From assembly GCA_019429255.1 (NCBI GenBank), contig JAHYIY010000010.1, forward strand, positions 36,591 through 100,590: 64,000 nucleotides of DNA. The letters are read 5' to 3'. Position numbers and translations under genes: made by a program. Position 1 is the first letter of the stretch. Each line of letters opens with the position of its first letter. The notes beneath the pieces are model-generated. The model did not search any database and had not been told where the DNA came from. It saw only the letters and a list, made by a program, of their open reading frames with translations. The stretch is from Desulfuromonadales bacterium (GTDB lineage: Bacteria > Desulfobacterota > Desulfuromonadia > Desulfuromonadales > Geopsychrobacteraceae). Below are positions 46,286-54,820 of this stretch, in pieces.

Positions 46286-47881
46286 ATGCGCATTCGTCTG
46301 GCCATCAGATACAGCTTTTTTTCTGGTTTGGTTCTCCTGGTCGTCATGATTGTTTCGACCTTTTTCCATATCAACAAAGTTCAGGGTCTGTTTGCCGAGA
46401 TCGCTATGAACGATGCCGATGCCTTGGCCGATCTGATTTTAAGAAACTCCTATCATTTAATGATGGAAGATGATCGTCGCCATCTTCAGTTATTGGTGGA
46501 AGAAGTCAGTGAAAGCCAAATGATCGAGCGGATCCGCATTCTTGGGCGCGAAGGGATTGTCAGTTTCTCAACGAATATCGCGGAAGTCGGGACCGCTTTG
46601 GATATGCAGGATGACTCCTGCGCCTTCTGCCATGTGGCCGACACTAAGGCTCTTGTTGATGTTCCTGTTGAAGAGCGAACACAGATGGTCGCCGGGCGCT
46701 ATATGAACGTTACCCGAGGTATTTACAACGATCCCGGCTGTTTCACCGCCGCTTGCCATGTTCATCCACCCGATCAGGAAAAGATCGGCGTTCTTGACAT
46801 GGCTGTGTCTATCGAACAGCTGGAAAAATTGACGGAAATGCACGAACGCGATGTTCTTATAATGATCGTCTTTATGCTGCTTGCCCTGATTCTGTGTCAT
46901 GGCTTATTAACCAGAAAACTGATTGAGGCCCCAATAGAAAAGCTCCTTGAGCAAACGGCGGCACTGTCTGCGGGTGATTTAAGCGCTCGTGTGAAAAGCC
47001 TGACAAGGGATGAACTGGGTGAGTTGGGCAGGTCGTTTAATCTGATGGCGGACAACCTGCAGCGGGCTCAGTCCGAGCTGCAGCAATGGACGAATACCCT
47101 TGAACAACGGGTAAATGAACGCACAATGGCGATGTCGGAGATGCAGGAGCAGCTGATCAGGTCGGCGAAACTTGCTTCGCTAGGTGAGCTGGTGGCCGGC
47201 ATCGCCCATGAAATAAACAATCCGCTGACCGGCATCCTGATGTTTTCGTCCCTATCGGCGAAACATCCCGACCTTCCTCCTCCGGTTAAGGAAAATCTCA
47301 AACTGATAATGACAGAGACCGACAGGTGCGCCAAAATTGTGCGTGGATTACTCGAATTTGCCCGGGAATCAATACCCGAGAAGAAACCCTCAGCGCTTAA
47401 CAAGATTATCGAACAGACGATCGCGTTGGTGACCTATCAGGTTTTTTTTCAGGATGTTGAGATTGACTGTCGACTTGATCCCAATCTTCCCGAAATTGAA
47501 CTTGATGTGGATCAATGGCAGCAGGTTCTGCTGAATATGTTTATTAATGCCGCTCAGGCCATGCCGCAAGGTGGTGTCCTGGTAGTGGCGAGTGAGTACA
47601 TTGAAGAAAGAGGATTGGCGCAGATCAGGATCGAAGACAATGGCGAGGGGATTGACCAGGAGCATATTGACAAGATTTTTGACCCCTTCTTCTCAACCAA
47701 GGCTCAGAAGGGGCTCGGCCTGGGACTGTCGGTTTCCTACGGCATTATCAAAAATCATGGTGGCAATATCAAAGTAGAGAGTACCTTGGGGCAGGGAACC
47801 CGCTTTATCATCGAGCTTCCGGTCAAGGCAGGGAGCTCCCGGGAGACGGAGGACGCTGCAGATGATACCTCGACCAATTGA
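46286..47881 (+). CDS. Sensor histidine kinase with c-type-heme-like periplasmic domain
   Basis: 531 residues. Membrane helix (about 10–28), periplasmic sensor with CAFCH (C112–H116, canonical CxxCH) and a second C-x4-C-H (C152–H158), membrane helix (about 188–206), HAMP, coiled coil, HisKA (LGELVAGIAHEINNPLTG) and HATPase (N, G1 and G2 boxes complete). The sensor probably binds heme and reads redox state. The adjoining convergent gene is a sigma-54 response regulator, presumably its partner. GGGAGTCGTTC fixes ATG 46286; the longer start at 46175 is rejected. Confidence 0.9.
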   Translation: MRIRLAIRYSFFSGLVLLVVMIVSTFFHINKVQGLFAEIAMNDADALADLILRNSYHLMMEDDRRHLQLLVEEVSESQMIERIRILGREGIVSFSTNIAEVGTALDMQDDSCAFCHVADTKALVDVPVEERTQMVAGRYMNVTRGIYNDPGCFTAACHVHPPDQEKIGVLDMAVSIEQLEKLTEMHERDVLIMIVFMLLALILCHGLLTRKLIEAPIEKLLEQTAALSAGDLSARVKSLTRDELGELGRSFNLMADNLQRAQSELQQWTNTLEQRVNERTMAMSEMQEQLIRSAKLASLGELVAGIAHEINNPLTGILMFSSLSAKHPDLPPPVKENLKLIMTETDRCAKIVRGLLEFARESIPEKKPSALNKIIEQTIALVTYQVFFQDVEIDCRLDPNLPEIELDVDQWQQVLLNMFINAAQAMPQGGVLVVASEYIEERGLAQIRIEDNGEGIDQEHIDKIFDPFFSTKAQKGLGLGLSVSYGIIKNHGGNIKVESTLGQGTRFIIELPVKAGSSRETEDAADDTSTN

Positions 47882-47919
47882 GGGGCCAGCCACGCTTGTC
47901 TGATCGGTAAGTAGCGTTA

Positions 47920-49329
47920 CTATGAGGTATGGTTTTTAATCGAGATTCCCAGCTTTTTTAGCAGGGCCTGAAAGTTTGGCCTGAGCATTCCTGTTTCTTC
48001 TGCGGCTTTGGTGACGTTCCACTGGTTTCTTTCCAGAGCGGCCAGAACAAAGGCTTTTTCAATTGGTTCAACTGCCTGCTCGCGCACCCTGCGCTTGGCC
48101 TCCTTAAGCTCTTCACTGTTCAAGGGTGCCGGGCTTTGTTCATCGCTGCTTGGGCTGTCGCCATTTTCCGGTAATTCCAGAACCTCCCGCTGGATGATCT
48201 CTCCTTGCGTCAATACCACCGCCCGTTCGATGATGTTTTCCAGTTCGCGCACATTGCCGCGAAAGGGGTATTGGTCTAGAGCCGTCATGGCATCGGTAGA
48301 AAGCCCTTTGATTTCCTTGCCAATCTCCTTGGAAAATTTGTGCAGAAAGTAGTTGATCAATAGCGGAATATCACCATTGCGTTCGCGCAGGGGCGGAAGT
48401 CCAATGGGAATGATATTAAGGCGGAAATAAAGGTCCTCGCGAAAAGTGCCTTCTTTAACCATGATGTCCAGGGCGCGATTGGTGGCTGCAACCAGGCGGA
48501 TGTCAATTGGCGTCGCTTTGGTGCCACCGATAGCGGTGACTTCGCGTTGCTGAAGAACCCGTAACAACTTGGCCTGAGTCGCCATGCTCAGGTTGGCAAT
48601 TTCATCAAGAAAAAGGGTGCCGCCACTGGCAATACAGAAAAGGCCGGGTTTTGAGTGAGTCGCCCCGGTAAATGAGCCTTTGACATGACCAAAAAGCTCA
48701 CTTTCCAGCAAATTTTCCGGTAATGAATTGCAATCAACGGCGACAAAAACTTCTTGCTTGCGGGTACTGCTGCTGTGGATGGCGCGAGCGACCAGTTCCT
48801 TGCCCGTTCCACTTTCACCGGTAATCAGGACGGTGCTGTTGGTTGGCGCAACCTTTAAGATGCGTTGAAAAACCTTTTGCATTGGCGTGCTTCGGCCAAT
48901 AAATGACGCAGAGATTCCTTTTAGGGCCGTGTTGTCAGTATCCGTTTTCTCCAGTCTCTGATCCTGCACGCGCTGGCGGATAGCTGCCTGAACTTTTTCT
49001 ACAATACGATCCGGCAGGAAGGGCTTGGTCAGATATTCGAAGGCGCCGTTTTTCATGGCATCGACAGCAGAGTCGATGGTGGCAAATCCGGTGACGATGA
49101 TTACCGGCACATCGGGCTGTAAAATTTGAATGGTTTTAAGGACTTCCAGTCCGTTCATGATCGGCATTTTGAGGTCGCTGATCACCACGCTGAAGTCGCT
49201 TTTCTGTAATTTTTCAAGACCTGACTTGCCGTCAGCAGCGACTTCAACCTCAAACCCTTCGAGGTTCAATGTCTGGCGAATTCCCTCGCGAATGACGGCT
49301 TCGTCATCAATGACCAGAATTTTATGCAT
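47920..49329 (-). CDS. Sigma-54-dependent response regulator (NtrC family)
   Basis: 469 residues. Receiver (phospho-Asp in VVISDLKMP), AAA+ domain with Walker A GESGTGKE, the sigma-54 contact loop GSFTGA (usual GAFTGA, so Ala to Ser), Walker B GGTLFLDEIA, and a Fis-type helix-turn-helix at the end (LERNQWNVTKAAEETGM). It is the likely partner of the kinase at 46286 and probable activator at the -24/-12 promoters at 50114 and 55777. The start M-H-K-I-L-V-I-D-D fits the family; ATG 49344 is also possible. Confidence 0.92.
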   Translation of the reverse strand: MHKILVIDDEAVIREGIRQTLNLEGFEVEVAADGKSGLEKLQKSDFSVVISDLKMPIMNGLEVLKTIQILQPDVPVIIVTGFATIDSAVDAMKNGAFEYLTKPFLPDRIVEKVQAAIRQRVQDQRLEKTDTDNTALKGISASFIGRSTPMQKVFQRILKVAPTNSTVLITGESGTGKELVARAIHSSSTRKQEVFVAVDCNSLPENLLESELFGHVKGSFTGATHSKPGLFCIASGGTLFLDEIANLSMATQAKLLRVLQQREVTAIGGTKATPIDIRLVAATNRALDIMVKEGTFREDLYFRLNIIPIGLPPLRERNGDIPLLINYFLHKFSKEIGKEIKGLSTDAMTALDQYPFRGNVRELENIIERAVVLTQGEIIQREVLELPENGDSPSSDEQSPAPLNSEELKEAKRRVREQAVEPIEKAFVLAALERNQWNVTKAAEETGMLRPNFQALLKKLGISIKNHTS

Positions 49330-49604
49330 AGTATGTTCACCCATGCTGCCAACATCACCTTTCCGTTTATCTGCAGGATAGAATCGAAAGAATAACCGGA
49401 TTCTTTGTGTCATGAACCGGGTGAATCCCTCCGGGAGCAATTTTCAAGCCAATATGAGGTGGTGTTAAGGCCTGAGAGTTTATTTCGCATCTGTCGGTGA
49501 GCGCAGAAGCTTCCCGCTAAAAACAGATGTGATGCTAGTAAGAGGTATACAGCGAGTCAAGCCTTAACTCTGTGATAGCTGGTTAGCAGAGTAAAAGGTT
49601 CGGC

Positions 49605-50005
49605 GTATAAGTTTGGCGTATAAATTTTATATTTGATACATCAAAAATAAAGTTTATCTATCGGAAAACGGATTGACTGATCTGTTTTATTGATGCTGGT
49701 GTATAAATTTTATATTCATCGAGCGGGACATGTTCTCCTGTGGATGGCCTGCCCTGGCACCAGGTGAAGATGCATCGATGACTGTTGACGGCCGCTGGTT
49801 CAGGGGATGAGCGACGACCATTGGTTGGGATGCGCAACAAAAAAACTACAACGGGCAAGATATCGTCCCTTCGGTATTCCGTCGGCAAAGCACTGTATAA
49901 AAATAATATTTATTGGTTATGACCGCCTGGTTTCGGTGTCTTGACGTAATTCTTGAGCTCTTTTCCGGTTTTTAATGTGGCCAGTGTATAAAAGAAAAAT
50001 ACACT
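49605..50005. promoter_or_regulatory. Repeated GTATAAA motifs, candidate activator sites
   Basis: GTATAAATTTTATATT occurs twice exactly (49618–49633 and 49701–49716). GTATAAAAATAATATT follows at 49895–49910. A perfect 7-bp inverted pair AGTGTAT/ATACACT lies at 49983–50005. A shorter GTATAAG is at 49605. They fall 110–500 nt before a -24/-12 promoter, the usual range for enhancer sites of NtrC-type activators. The rest of the 942-bp gap before the next gene holds no supported gene. Confidence 0.55.
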
Positions 50006-50113
50006 AAGCGGCCTGTCATCTTCCCTCCATTTTTTCTCTTGCGTAGTCTCTTGTTATGTCAAAGTACAATGAAAACAAGAAGATACGGCCCATTGGCAAG
50101 CTGTTTACAGGTC

Positions 50114-50129
50114 TGGCACGCACTCTGCA
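50114..50129 (+). promoter_or_regulatory. Sigma-54 (-24/-12) promoter
   Basis: TGGCACGCACTCTGCA has GG and GC separated by exactly 10 nt and matches the consensus TGGCACG-N4-TTGCA except for one T. It is in the + direction, about 140 nt before the small membrane protein gene that opens the redox operon. Confidence 0.8.
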
Positions 50130-50271
50130 GATGATCGCAATGACCTGATCAGTCGAGCTCAACCGAGGGAGTGAAAATTTTGTAAACATCTGGATGATTA
50201 TTTTTTGTTTTTTGTTTTATTGATTTTATTCACTGAAAAAACTGCCTATTCAAAAAGAAGGAGCACCTGCC

Positions 50272-50439
50272 ATGGTTGATTTTTTTTTAACGGTCGGACA
50301 AGTTGAACAAATTTACACAGTAGTTGATTTTTATACCTACATCAAAGGGCTTGAATATCTAATTTGTTTATTGTTGTTCGCTATATTTCCTATATTTTAC
50401 CGATATATCCATGGTGGAAACAATAAAAATAAAAGTTAA
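50272..50439 (+). CDS. 55-residue single-span membrane protein, HmcD-like
   Basis: 55 residues, a single hydrophobic helix (EYLICLLLFAIFPIFYRYI, about 29–47) between a short N-terminal part and a basic tail. AAGGAGCACCTGCC before the ATG is strong. Position as first gene of an Hmc-like operon and size resemble HmcD of sulfate reducers, but similarity is too short to prove it. It could anchor or stabilise the membrane complex. Confidence 0.75.
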   Translation: MVDFFLTVGQVEQIYTVVDFYTYIKGLEYLICLLLFAIFPIFYRYIHGGNNKNKS

Positions 50440-50500
50440 ATTAAATGCAATGTTCGGCAAGTTTGATTGTTCACTGAACAAATAGCAAGGAGTAGAAACT

Positions 50501-51004
50501 ATGGCAAATTCCGCTAAAACAATCATGAAAGGAGCGCTAGCGCTGCTTTTTTTCTTTTCTCTTTTCATGAATTGTTATGCAACAGAAAGTTATCCGGGAG
50601 AAATTTATATTGATATTCTAGCGAACCATTATCAGGCGGTTGTCTTTGATCATGATCTGCATGTCATGGTTTCAGAAGGGTGCGCCACATGTCATCACCA
50701 CACGACGGGTATGCCGGTAATCAATACCTACTGCGCCAGCTGTCATAGCGCTGACGAGTCTGCTGCGACCGTTTCATGCCAGGGTTGTCATTCAAAAGAA
50801 CCGGTTACCGCCGGCAGTATGCAGCAGGAAAGAGCGGCTTTTGTTTTTCATGATGATAAGCCTGACCTGAAAGGAGCATATCACCTGAGTTGTCTCGGCT
50901 GTCATCAGCAGATGGGGGCTCCGACCGGTTGTCAGGATTGTCATGCCAGAACAGAAGCGGGAGACAGGTTTTTCAACTCCGGCATGTTCGCCCCGGCGCA
51001 CTGA
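50501..51004 (+). CDS. Periplasmic pentaheme cytochrome c
   Basis: 167 residues. Signal peptide (1–27). Five CxxCH motifs: C61, C78, C93, C131 and C144, with extra His residues (CATCHHH, HDLH) fitting bis-His ligation as in cytochrome c3/c7 relatives. GCAAGGAGTAG precedes the ATG. It is followed by Fe-S and NrfD genes, so it likely exchanges electrons between the membrane complex and periplasmic carriers. Confidence 0.93.
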   Translation: MANSAKTIMKGALALLFFFSLFMNCYATESYPGEIYIDILANHYQAVVFDHDLHVMVSEGCATCHHHTTGMPVINTYCASCHSADESAATVSCQGCHSKEPVTAGSMQQERAAFVFHDDKPDLKGAYHLSCLGCHQQMGAPTGCQDCHARTEAGDRFFNSGMFAPAH

Positions 51005-51084
51005 CCCGGCGCACTGAGGTGACGCTCCGCTGTAATAATCCTGATCGTGGGAGATGAGTAAATTTCAACCAAGGAGATTTGGTT

Positions 51085-52020
51085 ATGTGTAATATTTCCA
51101 GGAGAAAATTTTTAGCTGGTAGCGTAGCAGGAGGGGCTGCGATTGCAATGGCGCCCGCCAAAAAGGCCTTTGGAGCCAATCTGTCGGGATTTCCAGATGG
51201 CCTTGGTGTGCTGGTGGACATGACTCGCTGTGTTGGTTGTCGCAGCTGCGAGGCGGCCTGTAATAAAGAACAGAACCTGCCGGAACCGGACAAGGCCTTT
51301 GATGACTATACGGTCTTTGATGAGCGCCCGCACGGTCAGCATCGTCGTCCGACTGAAAAAGCCTATACCGTCGTTAACCGTTACGATCAGGCTGACGGGG
51401 AGAAAGTCTATCGGAAGATTCAATGCAATCATTGTAATGAGCCCGCCTGTTTAACTTCCTGTTTTGTTAATGCCTATAAGAAAACCCCGGAGGGAGCCGT
51501 CACCTATAATGACAAGGTGTGTGTTGGTTGTCGAAATTGTATGGTTGCCTGCCCCTTTAATATCCCAGCTTTCAGCTATAGCTCAGCTTTTAACCCAATT
51601 ATCAAGAAATGTATTTTCTGTTACGACACCCGCTTGAAAAATGGACAGGCTCCAGCATGTGTCGAGATTTGCCCCCAGCAGGTGATGCTATTTGGCAAGC
51701 GTCAGGAACTGATCAAGATTGCCCATGATCGGATGAGACGAAATCCTGGAAAATATGTGGAGACCCTTTATGGGGACAAAGAAGTCGGTGGTACCGGCTG
51801 GCTTTATCTGTCCCATGTGCCCTTTAAGGAAGCAGGCTTTAACGTTTCTCTTCCCAACGAGCCGATTATCAATAATGTCAAGGATTTCCTTGCTATCGTG
51901 CCGATGGTGCTGGCGATCTGGCCGGCTCTTTTTACTGGATTCCATCTGCTCTCCACCAAGGGAAAGTCGCATGGGCATGCAGATAATCACCGTCATGATG
52001 GACAGGAGGGCCACGAATAA
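51085..52020 (+). CDS. Tat-exported 4x[4Fe-4S] ferredoxin-like subunit (HmcB/NrfC type)
   Basis: 311 residues. Twin-arginine signal SRRKFLAG at residues 5–12. Sixteen cysteines in four cluster groups: CVGCRSCEAACN, CNHCNEPACLTSC, CVGCRNCMVACPF, CIFCYDTRLKNGQAPACVEICP. A C-terminal membrane helix (FLAIVPMVLAIWPALFTGF) and a His-rich tail distinguish it from plain NrfC and resemble HmcB. AAGGAG 8 nt before ATG 51085 fixes the start. The NrfD gene starts on its stop codon (TAATG). Confidence 0.94.
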   Translation: MCNISRRKFLAGSVAGGAAIAMAPAKKAFGANLSGFPDGLGVLVDMTRCVGCRSCEAACNKEQNLPEPDKAFDDYTVFDERPHGQHRRPTEKAYTVVNRYDQADGEKVYRKIQCNHCNEPACLTSCFVNAYKKTPEGAVTYNDKVCVGCRNCMVACPFNIPAFSYSSAFNPIIKKCIFCYDTRLKNGQAPACVEICPQQVMLFGKRQELIKIAHDRMRRNPGKYVETLYGDKEVGGTGWLYLSHVPFKEAGFNVSLPNEPIINNVKDFLAIVPMVLAIWPALFTGFHLLSTKGKSHGHADNHRHDGQEGHE

Positions 52021-53276
52021 TGAAGACCTTACTAAAAGAGGGTATCAAGCCTCATGATGGAGCAACAAGGGTAGACGGTAAGAAATGGAGTTTGATGGAA
52101 AAACTTCTTCTTGGACTGACCTTGGATCAATATGTTCAACAGGTTATACGCAACAAATTCAACTGGCTTTTGGCCGCCATTTTCATTGTCGGTGTTCCTC
52201 TAATTATCTATCGTTTTGTTTTTGGGCTGGGTGTTGTGACCCACAGCTCTTATGAATATCCCTGGGGGTTGCTCCTTGGCTTTGGTTTGTTCTGTATGGT
52301 TCCGCTCTCGGCATCGGGATTCATGCTGGGGACGACTGTCGAGATTTTTGGCCGTCATGATTTTGAGCCGATTGAACGTCTGGCGTTGCTCAACGGTTTA
52401 TTGGGATACTTCTTTGCCGTTGTTTATCTGCTCGTCGATTTAGGCCAGCCGTGGCGGTTGGCATATCCCATGGTTTATTCCTTCGGGCCGGCTGCGGTTC
52501 TCTTTCTGGTTGGCTGGCACGTTGCCACCTACCTGTCGGTCCAGATTGCGGAAGTCTCAACCGCCTTCTTTGAGTGGATTGGCTTTCGGCGCGGCTATGA
52601 GTTTATTCGCAAGGGAACTATTGGCCTGACCGTCTCAGGTATTATTCTGTCAACCCTGCACCAGGGCGCCCTGGGAGCCTTGTTTGTTTACGCGCCCGGT
52701 AAAGTCCATCCGCTCTGGTATTCGGCACCTTTTCAATGGATACACTTTTTTGTGTCTTCTATCCCCGCTGGTCTTTCCATGGTCATCTGCGTCAGCACAG
52801 TTGTTATCTATACGATGAAATGGCGCTGTGATAAACGATTTATTGAAAGCCTTGATCGGATTACCATTTCACTGGCCAAGGGCGCCGCTATGGGGCTTAT
52901 TACCTATCTTTTTATCAAATTTCTGGCCGTTGCTCACGACAATGAGTGGGCGTATCTGGCGACCGGCTGGGGAGCCTGGTGGCTGTTTGAGATTTTTTTC
53001 GGGGTGGTGCTGGCATTGATTACTTTTTGCGTTGGCATTCATCACAAAAATGTTGCTCTCTGTCGTCTTGGTGCCTTGATCACCGTCCTGGGTATTTTGC
53101 TAAACCGCCTGAATACCTCTCTGATTACTTTTAACTGGGAGCTCTACCAGGAGGTGCCCCATGTGTTTGAGATCATTATTTCAATTACTATTTTTGCGCT
53201 GTATATTGCAACATACCGATTTATTTTGAACCGACTGCCGATTCTCTACCAGTACAAATCAGGAGTAGATAGCTAG
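52020..53276 (+). CDS. NrfD/HmcC-like integral membrane quinol subunit
   Basis: 418 residues, about ten membrane helices, PSR/NrfD family (GLLLGFGLFCMVPLSASGFMLG; LVDLGQPWRLAYPM; STLHQGALGALF). It should exchange electrons between menaquinol and the adjacent Fe-S subunit, with no cofactor of its own. It overlaps the Fe-S gene by one base, so the two make a fixed pair. Confidence 0.94.
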   Translation: MKTLLKEGIKPHDGATRVDGKKWSLMEKLLLGLTLDQYVQQVIRNKFNWLLAAIFIVGVPLIIYRFVFGLGVVTHSSYEYPWGLLLGFGLFCMVPLSASGFMLGTTVEIFGRHDFEPIERLALLNGLLGYFFAVVYLLVDLGQPWRLAYPMVYSFGPAAVLFLVGWHVATYLSVQIAEVSTAFFEWIGFRRGYEFIRKGTIGLTVSGIILSTLHQGALGALFVYAPGKVHPLWYSAPFQWIHFFVSSIPAGLSMVICVSTVVIYTMKWRCDKRFIESLDRITISLAKGAAMGLITYLFIKFLAVAHDNEWAYLATGWGAWWLFEIFFGVVLALITFCVGIHHKNVALCRLGALITVLGILLNRLNTSLITFNWELYQEVPHVFEIIISITIFALYIATYRFILNRLPILYQYKSGVDS

Positions 53277-53298
53277 CAGTTTTTGCAGGAAAGCTTTA

Positions 53299-53328
53299 AC
53301 CGACGGCAGCTGCGAGGTTGCCGTCGGT
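53299..53328 (+). other. Hairpin between the NrfD and orphan sensor genes
   Basis: ACCGACGGCA and TGCCGTCGGT arms, almost perfect, with a short loop and no T run. It may protect or partly end the upstream message rather than stop transcription. Confidence 0.5.
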
Positions 53329-53370
53329 ACCGTACAACAGTTTTCCCTCCGCAGGGCAAGGAGTAGGCCT

Positions 53371-54213
53371 ATGTTCGATAACCTGATAGCCAGAGCTATT
53401 GTCCCGGTGACCATTGCGGTGACGGGATTTGTTATTTTCGGCTGTTTGTTTTTGTATTCATTTATTAAGGCTGATATGACAGCTGAGGCGGTTCGCCATG
53501 TCGATGGGCTGGCTGAAACGGTTGTCAGGGCGACTCACTATGCCATGATGAAAGATGATCGCGACTCATTGAGGAATATTCTTTCCAATGTCAATCAGCT
53601 TCCGGAAGTTGAAAGGATCAGGATTTATGATCTGGCCAGTCAGCCGAAGTTTTCCGACATGGAAGGGGTGACCGCGCCGGGGTCCTTTGCTGTCAAGGTA
53701 GATGCCTGGTCGTCAAATATTGTGCGGGGAACCCTTCTTGATCGTCAGCTGACTCAACATGAAGTAGATCATGATCATGGGTTTATTGCGGTCAATATAC
53801 CGATCCTTAACGAGCCGAAATGTTCCACCTCATGCCATTTTCACGATGAGGTCGAGCCGGTTCTTGGATTTTTGAGTCTGGGATTCTCCAGTTCCCATCT
53901 GGAAAACACCCTTGCCGTACTCAGAACCCGAATGATAGTGTTCAGCATCATGGTGCTGTTCCTGACCGTTGGCGGCGTAGCGGCGCTGTTGCGCATGAAT
54001 CTGTTTCTGCCGATTCTGCAACTGGCCTATGATATGGAAAAGGCCGGCAAGGGGGCGCCGGAGTCTGAATTATCACCGCCGAATCGAAAATTGAGTCGTC
54101 TGGGCAGCGATTTTCGGTTGCTGGTTAAGCAGCGTGATGAAGCCTTGCAACGACTGAACAGGGTCGAAGCAGTCAGGGGTGGCGATGACAGAGACGAACA
54201 AGCAGACAAATGA
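53371..54213 (+). CDS. Kinase-less heme-like sensor protein
   Basis: 280 residues. It has the same layout as the sensor half of the kinase at 46286: membrane helix (10–30), periplasmic domain (ATHYAMMKDDRDSLRNIL; VERIRIYD), a C-x3-C-H motif (C151–H156) where the kinase has C-x4-C-H, and a second helix (about 188–207). It then stops after a short HAMP-like and coiled segment with no HisKA or HATPase. It might signal to the kinase by mixed dimers or act as a redox subunit. GCAAGGAGTAGGCCT precedes the ATG. Confidence 0.82.
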   Translation: MFDNLIARAIVPVTIAVTGFVIFGCLFLYSFIKADMTAEAVRHVDGLAETVVRATHYAMMKDDRDSLRNILSNVNQLPEVERIRIYDLASQPKFSDMEGVTAPGSFAVKVDAWSSNIVRGTLLDRQLTQHEVDHDHGFIAVNIPILNEPKCSTSCHFHDEVEPVLGFLSLGFSSSHLENTLAVLRTRMIVFSIMVLFLTVGGVAALLRMNLFLPILQLAYDMEKAGKGAPESELSPPNRKLSRLGSDFRLLVKQRDEALQRLNRVEAVRGGDDRDEQADK

Positions 54214-54700
54214 AGAACCGCTGCCGGATATAAGTCCACTGCAGAAGCAGGTTCAAAATAAAATCAAGCGTTTTGAATTGTTGTCCGGTACCGGTCTCTG
54301 GATACTGGCCTTTTTTACCGCCCTAAGTATTGGCGCCTTCCGCAATTTCGATTTTTTGCCCTCCTTGAGTGACGGTATTCGAAATCTACTGGGCGCAGGA
54401 CCTCCTATCAACTATATCAACTGGGCTCTGGTTGTTTACGGATTCTCTGCCCTGATCCTGTTATTGACCCAGATGGCCAGTAACAAGCCCCCCAAAAACT
54501 CCCTGTCACACTTTGCATATCTCTGTGCTTTTTTTCTTTTTTATCATTTTTCAGGGGGGTTGCAGGAGAACTTCTGGGCCATATTTACCGTCGGATTAAC
54601 GATCCTGAGTTTGCAGAGTTACTATGTCTGGAACTACTACCATGAAAAAATTCAGGAACAAAAAGGGATACTTGAGGAACTCGATAAATTAGCGGAATAA
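54185..54700 (+). CDS. Membrane protein of the redox operon
   Basis: 171 residues. Hydrophilic N-terminus (about 1–28), then four hydrophobic segments (about 34–52, 78–98, 110–128, 133–147) and a charged coiled C-terminus (HEKIQEQKGILEELDKLAE). No family recognised; position and topology resemble the small accessory membrane subunits of Hmc-type complexes. It overlaps the sensor gene by 29 nt; AGGGGTGGCG precedes ATG 54185. Confidence 0.78.
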   Translation: MTETNKQTNEEPLPDISPLQKQVQNKIKRFELLSGTGLWILAFFTALSIGAFRNFDFLPSLSDGIRNLLGAGPPINYINWALVVYGFSALILLLTQMASNKPPKNSLSHFAYLCAFFLFYHFSGGLQENFWAIFTVGLTILSLQSYYVWNYYHEKIQEQKGILEELDKLAE

Positions 54701-54740
54701 TATTGTCTGCGCTATTACCAGGGCGGGAAGTTAACAGGTT

Positions 54741-54795
54741 AACAACACAGAGCCCATGACACCGACGGTTGGAGTCATGGGCTCTGTGTTGTTTT
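54741..54795. terminator. Strong bidirectional terminator
   Basis: A perfect 20-bp stem (arms start AACAACACAGAG and end CTCTGTGTTGTT) with a 13-nt loop and T tails. It lies between the redox operon and the converging receiver operon. Confidence 0.93.
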
Positions 54796-54820
54796 AACCG
54801 GCTGCCACCAACCTAAAAGA

